From Epiperipatus broadwayi (lineage: Eukaryota; Onychophora; Udeonychophora; Euonychophora; Peripatidae): a stretch of 64,000 nt of DNA. Below, one piece after another: positions 58,362 to 64,000 of this stretch (positions are counted from its first letter, which is position 1; each line of letters starts with the position of its first letter). The stretch is taken from assembly GCA_028023455.1 (NCBI GenBank), contig JAQFVV010000346.1, forward strand, positions 723,096 through 787,095. Reading direction: 5' to 3'. The notes under the pieces were generated by a model, which did not search any database, was not told the DNA's origin, and saw nothing but the letters and a program-made list of their open reading frames with translations. The translations under genes and the position numbers were made by a program.

Positions 58362-58517
58362 CTTTAAGGCAGATATCCCTGTGTGATAATGAACGGCAGA
58401 CTTAGTGATCAGATTCAGCTGTTCGTTACTGTCAGCTGATGGTTGCTTCAAAAAGCTCTCTCCTAAGGTAATCTCTCTTAAACCTTGAAGCCAGAAATAA
58501 AAATGCTCCGATGACAT
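58362..58517 (-). CDS. INTS7: INTS7 internal exon (first in window)
   Basis: This 156-nt exon has 52 codons, phase 0 at both ends. The acceptor is a TAG at 58518-58520 and the donor GTGGGG begins at 58361. The translation opens with SSEHFYFWL, matching the conserved vertebrate SEHFYFWLNSL segment, and ends just before the loop that precedes the FQCEF motif. The segment belongs to the helical repeat region in the C-terminal half of the protein. The first codon of the exon is ATG, but alignment shows it is internal, not a start. The intron to the next exon is only about 140 nt, the shortest here. Confidence 0.93.
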
Positions 58518-59119
58518 CTACAGTAGAAACAGAATAACGATAGTATAAAATAATGTAAAGGAATAAAACCGACAAGTTTATTTTTTTACAAAAATGTTAA
58601 AAGTTTAGATGCTGATTTAAAAAACTCCTGCGTATATCTAGTATCTTCAAGTATCAACTACAAAAAGAAAAATCATCTCAAAGAATTAATTACAATTCCA
58701 TGTTTTACAGAAAATGCTAGGCATGGAGGAATTCAAAGAAACCTTGTGACAAAATAATATTATCTATACTTTATACCACTTTAAAATTGGAAGAATCGTG
58801 TAATTTTGTCTATTTAACACAGAATGAAGGAAAAAATCATGAGAATGTTATATGCCAACAGCAAGATGAAAGCAAGAATGTAATTCCATTGCCGCTCAAT
58901 AGCTGAACCAATTAGAATAAAACTTGTAATAATGTTACTTTGATAACAGAGTTAGTACAAGCAACTATCTTTGGGTTGGGGAATGTTGTGTACTTAGAAA
59001 GTCATGGGTTAGATTAAGCTGTAGATATATTAGAACATTAATCTACCATCCAATAAAAACATCTCCAAGCTCTATGAATACGTAGTATAGTACTATACCT
59101 ATTTGTCAATACATTAGGT

Positions 59120-60034
59120 CATCATCATCATCATTATCAACCATTATCAATCCACTGCAGGATGAAGGTCTCTCCAAGTTTAATCCGTCTTCTCCAATCT
59201 TTAGCTTCTCTTCTCCACATCACCCCTGCACACTTTCTTATTTCATCCATCCATCTCACATGTGGTCTCTTTCTGGTTCTTTTACAATCTCTTGGAATCC
59301 AGTTTAAAATTTCAATTGTCCATCTATTATCATCTCTTCTAACAATATGTCCAGCCCAACTCCAATCTTTTAATTTTTTCAATGAGGTCAGTAACACCTG
59401 TTTGTTCTCTTACCCATATATTGCGTTTATGATCTTTTCTTGTTATTCCCAACATACATCTCTCCATACTTCTTTGAGTGGTCTGAAGTCTCTGAATTGC
59501 TCTTCTATTAAGTGTCCAAGTCTCAGATCCATAAGTAAGAACTGGTAAAACACATTTGTTAAAAACCTTCCTTTTCAAACACATAGGCATATTTCCTTTT
59601 AGTATAAGTTATTTCTACCAAAAGCACTCCAACCAAGTTTAATTCTATGATTAATTTCCTCCATTATGTTTCCATCTGTATTAATAATCTGACCAAGGTA
59701 TTTGTAACTGTTAACTTCTTCTAATTCATCATAATCAACCTTTATTTTCATATTTTGAGCAAATTGATTAAACATTACTTTAGTCTTTTTAACATTTATC
59801 TTTAGTCCTACTTTCCTACTTTCATCTGATAATTCCTGCAACATTTCCTGCAGATCTGAAGCATTATTTGCAAAAACAACTACATCATCTGCGAAATCTA
59901 AATGACTTAAATAATCACCATTTACTTTCACTCCTTTAGTTTCCCATTTTAATCCACAAAATACTTCATGCAGCACTGCTGTAAAAAGTTTTGGAGATAT
60001 GGAGTCACCTTGTCTTACACCTTTCTCAATGTTG
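59120..60034 (-). mobile_element. 5'-truncated RTE-type LINE with 9-bp target duplication
   Basis: The element is flanked by ACATTAGGT at 59111-59119 and 60035-60043. It ends on the minus strand in a (TGA)n tail (59120-59134), the usual RTE 3' end, and begins abruptly inside the RT domain, as expected for incomplete reverse transcription. The coding part covers RT motif B to the C-terminus in three overlapping frames. Confidence 0.85.
59137..60034 (-). pseudogene. RTE-type reverse transcriptase, C-terminal part
   Basis: In order on the minus strand: NIEKGVRQGDSISPKLF (RT motif B); HLDFADDVVVFA (FADD catalytic motif C) and KVGLKINVKKTKVM (motif D); NSYKYLGQII; SAFGRNN (frame 59599-59976). Then come VLPVLTYGSETW and QRSMERCMLGI (frame 59339-59590), then WAGHIVRRDDNRW and RTRKRPHVRWMDEI (frame 59137-59397). 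The last two blocks are the conserved C-terminal region of RTE-clade proteins. Two frameshifts and the missing endonuclease and RT N-terminus make it inactive. The long plus frame 59162-59548 is a shadow. Confidence 0.85.
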
Positions 60035-60044
60035 ACATTAGGTA

Positions 60045-62230
60045 AATATATATAAATCTGAAGTCAGCTACGTGTGCATGCAAAATTAAAAATTAAATAC
60101 TAATTTACAAAGACAATACCACCACTCTTGGTTATATCCCATTATAACACAGATACATACAAGAAAAAAGCACCATTTACTCATTAGGAATAGAAAGTCA
60201 AGACATTACCCATAAGATTAAATCGTAGTAAGAATTGATTTACAATTATTTTTATTATAGTTATTTTCTATTAATAAAAAAACTGACTGACAAATGTAAT
60301 AGTATTTATTATAATTGATTAAATTTCATTACACATCTATATGCTGTTGCTTGGTTCATGCATTTTTAAATTGTTAGAAGAGAGGGTAGAATTTTGAGAT
60401 TTTACAAGAAAAAATGTCTAATTGAATATAAATTATTAATCAACTGTTTTTTATTACCATTTATTAATAATATATGATAACATTATTAATAGTGACATTA
60501 ATCAATAAAGCAAAGAATCTTTAGGCCACCTGTTAATTTGCAACACTTACAACCTATATAGTTAATCACATGATACGCAAATAGGCACATTTTTATTTGC
60601 TATGGCTAACCCAATTTTATTTCTCAAAAGTAACAAATTATCTCCTAATATTTAATACATTTAACACACACTTCTGAGATATTGCTCTTTGGCAGAAGTA
60701 CAATTATCTGCCACAGATAACGTTACAACTGTCAACTCTTTAAACAGTTACAAATATTTTTTTTTTATTGAATGTCATCATAAAAATCACTGTTTTGATT
60801 AAAGATCATAAATAATTAAAACTGTCTTACAATCCCTTCTCGAAAACATTAATTCATTTTCTAAAAATACAGGGTTACAATTATTAGTAATCATAAATTA
60901 AGCTAATTATAAATTGCCTACTTATTTAAAATTTATGCCATTACAACTATTTAAATATTTATTATCATTGTACATAAAACTCAATTTATAATAACATATA
61001 TTGATATACAAGTTTATCCTCCATGAAAGACATTTTACCAACAATATAGTTCCCATTAAATTTATTCTAGCACTTTCATTTAATACAATTTTTAATTTCT
61101 TCATCATCATCATCATTAGAAGCCATCTGCAAATAAATAATTCCATTCTAACTCCAGAAAATACAATAAAAAAAAACAAAGGAAAATAAAAAACAAAAAA
61201 TTTTGCAATGCCTACCTAAACCAATTTATAAACTACAAATACAATCACATATATCATGTGCCATTTCTTTGGTATCTTCATTTGGCATCCTTCAATGTTC
61301 GCTTTAAATTATTTTCTGGCAAATTTTACATTTTGAAAGACTTCAACGCTCTAGATATTACACTTCACTATTCCAATGAAAACAATCAATGCTGCTTTTC
61401 TTCAGGAATGCCTTGGGATAATCTTTATACCACAAATGGAATCTGCTTTCCCCATAAAAACCATGTTCAAATTTACCGTAAAAATTTTTTTTTTGGAAGT
61501 TTGGTACTGTTCATTTGCTTCATATACCCAATTTAACTAAGATGTGCCTGTACAAGACTAAATTTAACTTCATCACATCTGGTAAGCTGAAAATATACTA
61601 ATTGTTTTCACGATTTTATTGTTGCACTTTTAAAATCAGTACTAGTCCGATGCCACTTGATGGAGTTGTTGCTGTGCAAAAACAATTAAATGTAACGTTA
61701 CCAGACCAGCTGGTTTTTTTTTTTTGTTTGTTTGCTTCTTGCGAATATTACTTTTTTAAATGAATTTTATTTTCAGTTTTTTAACAACATTTTTATGTGC
61801 TTTTGTACTTAAACAATGCCATAATGGCATGCCTGGCTAATGGGCTAGTACCTTAAAATTTTATGGCTCATCCTTAAATTTGTGAAGTACCTTTATGTTA
61901 CACTAACAAGGGATTCATATCTCACATTCATAAATTGAATAAAATAAGAGTCGATTATTTGCTAGCAGTATTTATATCGCTATAATAAAATATCCAACAT
62001 TTTAATGTGTTAAATGCAGTAGTGACAATTCTTTGAAGTCTATGTTGTATCTCAATATCCATGTCCACCTTTCTATCTAGAATACTAGCATTTCAGCTGA
62101 TAACCATCCTAAGCTAATCAATGTTTAAGATTTTGCTTGCACAAATGGCTGCCGAAAGATTATTATAAACGTTAAATATTAAATTAAACTCAGGTTGGCA
62201 TTTAAAACATTACAAACAAATTATTACATC
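60045..62230. other. Right-hand intergenic or INTS7 intron sequence, no gene recognised
   Basis: AT-rich. A short (TCA)n run lies at about 61100-61113. The plus frame 61258-61536 is GC-richer than its flanks but unassigned. Confidence 0.5.
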
Positions 62231-62234
62231 TTTT

Positions 62235-62960
62235 GATAAGGCAAGAACAGCATAATCATCAGCATCCTGTAAATTCTAGAAATTGGGATGAACGCATTTC
62301 GCATCTTGATGCCAGCTCCATAAAGCCATCTATAAATGCTCACCATAACAATGGAAATAAAGAATACACATCATTGTTTAACACCAGTTTTCATTTCAAA
62401 TTTCTCAATTTTTCATTATCAGTAACATTTTCTTTCAGCTCATTATGTAGAAGTTGTATAGTATGAATGAACTTCCAATCAACAATCATTTCCACAAACC
62501 TTTTTGATTTGGCTAAACCAATAAAAGAACTTATAATAGTTTTCTTCGATTTGTCTGATAGCAAAAACAAGGTCAACAACATTTCTTGATTATTTAAAAT
62601 CACACTGAGCTACTAATAACCACTCATCTATGAATGGAAGCAACCTAACAAAATCTTTTAAAATCCTTTTGCTGCCAGAGGTAATAATGATATTCCATTA
62701 TAATTACTGCTATTCCTTTTACCTTTATAAATTAGAATAACAGAACCATTCTTAAAATCAGGTGGCATAATTTCATGGATCCATATCTTAAAGAAATTCC
62801 AATGGTTTAGAAACCAACAAATCATCACATTTTAAAACGTTTCTAGACCTATTTTATCAGGACTTGCTTGTCTTTCTATTTTTAAGATTACAAAAAACTA
62901 TTTTGACTTCACTAAGTCAAATATCTTTGTCCAAATCTAAATGAGTTACTAAAATAAATA
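62235..62960 (-). pseudogene. LINE reverse transcriptase fragment (N-terminal RT motifs)
   Basis: The minus strand carries EIMPPDFKNGSVILIYKGK, then NYNGISLLPLAAK, followed after frameshifts by remnants of the FR-x-VDLVFA and SR-GLWK-type blocks (KRFVEMIVDWKFIHTIQLLHN in frame 62391-62603). These are RT motifs 0-2 and the helix before motif A of LINEs whose proteins read NYRGISLLS. The catalytic motifs are not preserved. It may belong to a different family from the RTE copy at 59.1-60.0 kb, because the parts do not overlap. Confidence 0.65.
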
Positions 62961-64000
62961 TATAATTAAAAGCCATCACAAGAATTTTCAAAAGAATGAT
63001 CAAAATATACTCCCACCCAATTGAAAATATTACTATTATGGTATAAAAATATCGTGTAATTGGGTTATTAGTGATGTCATGTTTTAGATCACATATTATC
63101 AATGCATCAAAAAAATTTCTTAAATTACCGCAATCAGTAAGTCATTTTACTTTCACAATTTTAATTCACTAATTCTCAGATGCTGACTTCTACTTTGTAT
63201 CTCTAAATTGATTACGAAATTCCATGTTAAATTTATTCTTTTTTCAACAAGAGATGACTATAATAATATAATTCTTATTACAAAACAACCAGTTTTTGTT
63301 TTCTAATGAACCTAAAAATAAACCTATTCATATTCACAACATATCCCCTAAGAGGATGTCATGCCTCAATAACATAACAAACTCGAAAATCCAAATTGGC
63401 CATTTTACCTTTAATAATTATTGAGAATGAAGATGAATTGTAATTAAATTTCCTACCAATATCTTCAGGGTAGAATCTATTTTTAAAAGTTGCTATTTTT
63501 TAACCTTGAAGCCCACTAACCTATAATCTATTCAATAACCTGCATCTATAACTGCTCAAAAGATATTTACTTCTTCACCTTTTCTTTTCGATCTATAATA
63601 GAATTCATGCATCTATTGATGTGAGCATAGATACACTGAAGTCTCTTTAGAGTAATTATTCTGCCTGAATGCATCCAAATTCCTTTATAGCAATTAATGG
63701 TAGTCAATTTGTGGTACACAAAATTTCAAACAGCAGATCATTTGAGTTCATAGAGTGAATATATTATTTTAATTTCTTGATCTCCCAATCTTGCAAATGG
63801 CCATCTTTCTTGTTTGGGAATATATTTTCTTTTACTGTCTGATGAAATTCCACGATTACAAAATTCACTTTCTTCCCTTGTGCAATTTAAAATGTTTACT
63901 TTGAAAAAAATTGTCATAATTCTGTAAGCTATTTTTGGCATTCTGAATTTTGTGATAAGACACCCACACACATATATAATATATGCTCCAATTGTAAATC
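62960..64000. other. Right edge, no gene recognised
   Basis: The minus frame 63738-63971 (contains FCNRGISSDSKRKYIPKQER) is protein-like and could be an upstream piece of the LINE fragment, but I see no motif. Upstream INTS7 exons were not found here. Confidence 0.4.

Larger units (their letters stand above)
18515..58517 (-). other. INTS7: INTS7 gene, 3' portion (Integrator complex subunit 7), seven exons
   Basis: Integrator is the metazoan complex that binds RNA polymerase II, cleaves the 3' ends of snRNAs and attenuates promoter-proximal transcription; INTS7 is a nuclear scaffold subunit. I recognise the gene from seven minus-strand exons whose translations align in order with the C-terminal 40 percent of vertebrate INTS7 (human about 962 residues). 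The joined exons give about 376 codons ending in a stop. All junctions are GT-AG and all phases agree: every intron is phase 0 except the one between 57431 and 54234, which is phase 2. Introns measure about 140, 492, 3196, 6859, 2825 and 25286 bp, reading 5' to 3'. Exons for the N-terminal HEAT-like repeats are not in the window; I looked for the next upstream exon between 58.5 and 64 kb and saw none. Identity is from my memory of family sequence, not from a search. Confidence 0.93.

Noticed and set aside
59162-59548. 128-codon plus-strand open frame, one of the longest in the window
   Set aside because: It is the reverse-strand shadow of the RTE reverse transcriptase, whose conserved motifs read on the minus strand.
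61202-61330. Minus-strand EMAHDI-like string resembling MAKELY of INTS7
   Set aside because: Frame has stops on both sides, no acceptor or donor in register and no further matching residues; chance similarity.
62235-62960. Joining this LINE fragment with the RTE copy at 59.1-60.0 kb as one interrupted element
   Set aside because: The RTE copy has its own target duplication at both ends, so it is a separate insertion.
58518-64000. Next upstream INTS7 exon (expected to encode a GWTVYRIARQASRM-like segment)
   Set aside because: No minus-strand segment in this stretch matches; the exon probably lies beyond the right edge.
1-64000. CRISPR arrays, rRNA genes, bacterial operons or ribosome binding sites
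   Set aside because: No regularly spaced repeats, no rRNA-like sequence, and spliced exons with eukaryotic transposons show nuclear metazoan DNA.

Overview
Organism and setting. The window is AT-rich (roughly 70 percent by eye) metazoan nuclear DNA: one spliced gene with introns up to 25 kb and dense, mostly decayed transposable elements. Nothing looks bacterial, organellar or freely viral. Penelope-like elements (PLEs), hammerhead-ribozyme repeats, tRNA-Lys-like retroposon heads and an RTE LINE point to an invertebrate. A lophotrochozoan, possibly a mollusc or cephalopod, is my low-confidence inference.

The gene. On the minus strand, seven exons (58362-58517, 58027-58221, 57431-57534, 54075-54234, 47117-47215, 44100-44291, 18589-18813) encode about 376 residues. 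They match, in order, the C-terminal 40 percent of Integrator complex subunit 7 (INTS7). All exon phases are compatible and all splice sites are GT-AG. The 3' end (stop codon, AATAAA) is near 18.5 kb; the 5' exons lie beyond the right edge. The last intron, 18814-44099, holds most of the repeats.

Left flank, 1-18.5 kb. A PLE family (P1) sits in inverted arrangement at 1-3.8 kb, with a separate 3' end at 6.5-6.85 kb. There is a tailed tRNA retropseudogene at 7.6 kb, a long stretch with no recognised gene (7.8-15.2 kb), and a Gypsy-like LTR element at 15.26-18.08 kb that keeps only the integrase C-terminus.

Large intron, 18.8-44.1 kb. It contains a palindromic PLE (P4, 19.2-21.1 kb), a degenerate LINE (23.6-26.7 kb) interrupted by a hammerhead repeat (P5, 24.1-24.8 kb; other copies near 27.1, 28.4, 30.5 and 52.5 kb), a 488-bp hAT element with 8-bp target duplication (29.7-30.2 kb), a palindromic PLE (P3, 31.2-33.96 kb) interrupted by a 1.1-kb TA-flanked TIR element, unassigned GC-richer coding remnants (36.1-37.9 kb), and the best preserved PLE (P2, 41.1-43.46 kb).

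Right part, 44-64 kb. INTS7 exons are interspersed with short palindromes carrying hammerhead cores and tRNA-like promoters (45.4, 46.3-46.8 and 47.4-48.2 kb), hairpin elements, a 5'-truncated RTE LINE with 9-bp target duplication (59.1-60.0 kb) and another LINE reverse-transcriptase fragment (62.2-62.96 kb).

Main signal. Several unrelated repeat families share inverted head-to-head structure, a hammerhead core (CTGANGA, stem II, GAAA) and in some cases a tRNA-like Pol III head. Hammerheads in PLEs are established; the tRNA-like module inside the repeated terminal region of P1 is not something I know as a described feature.
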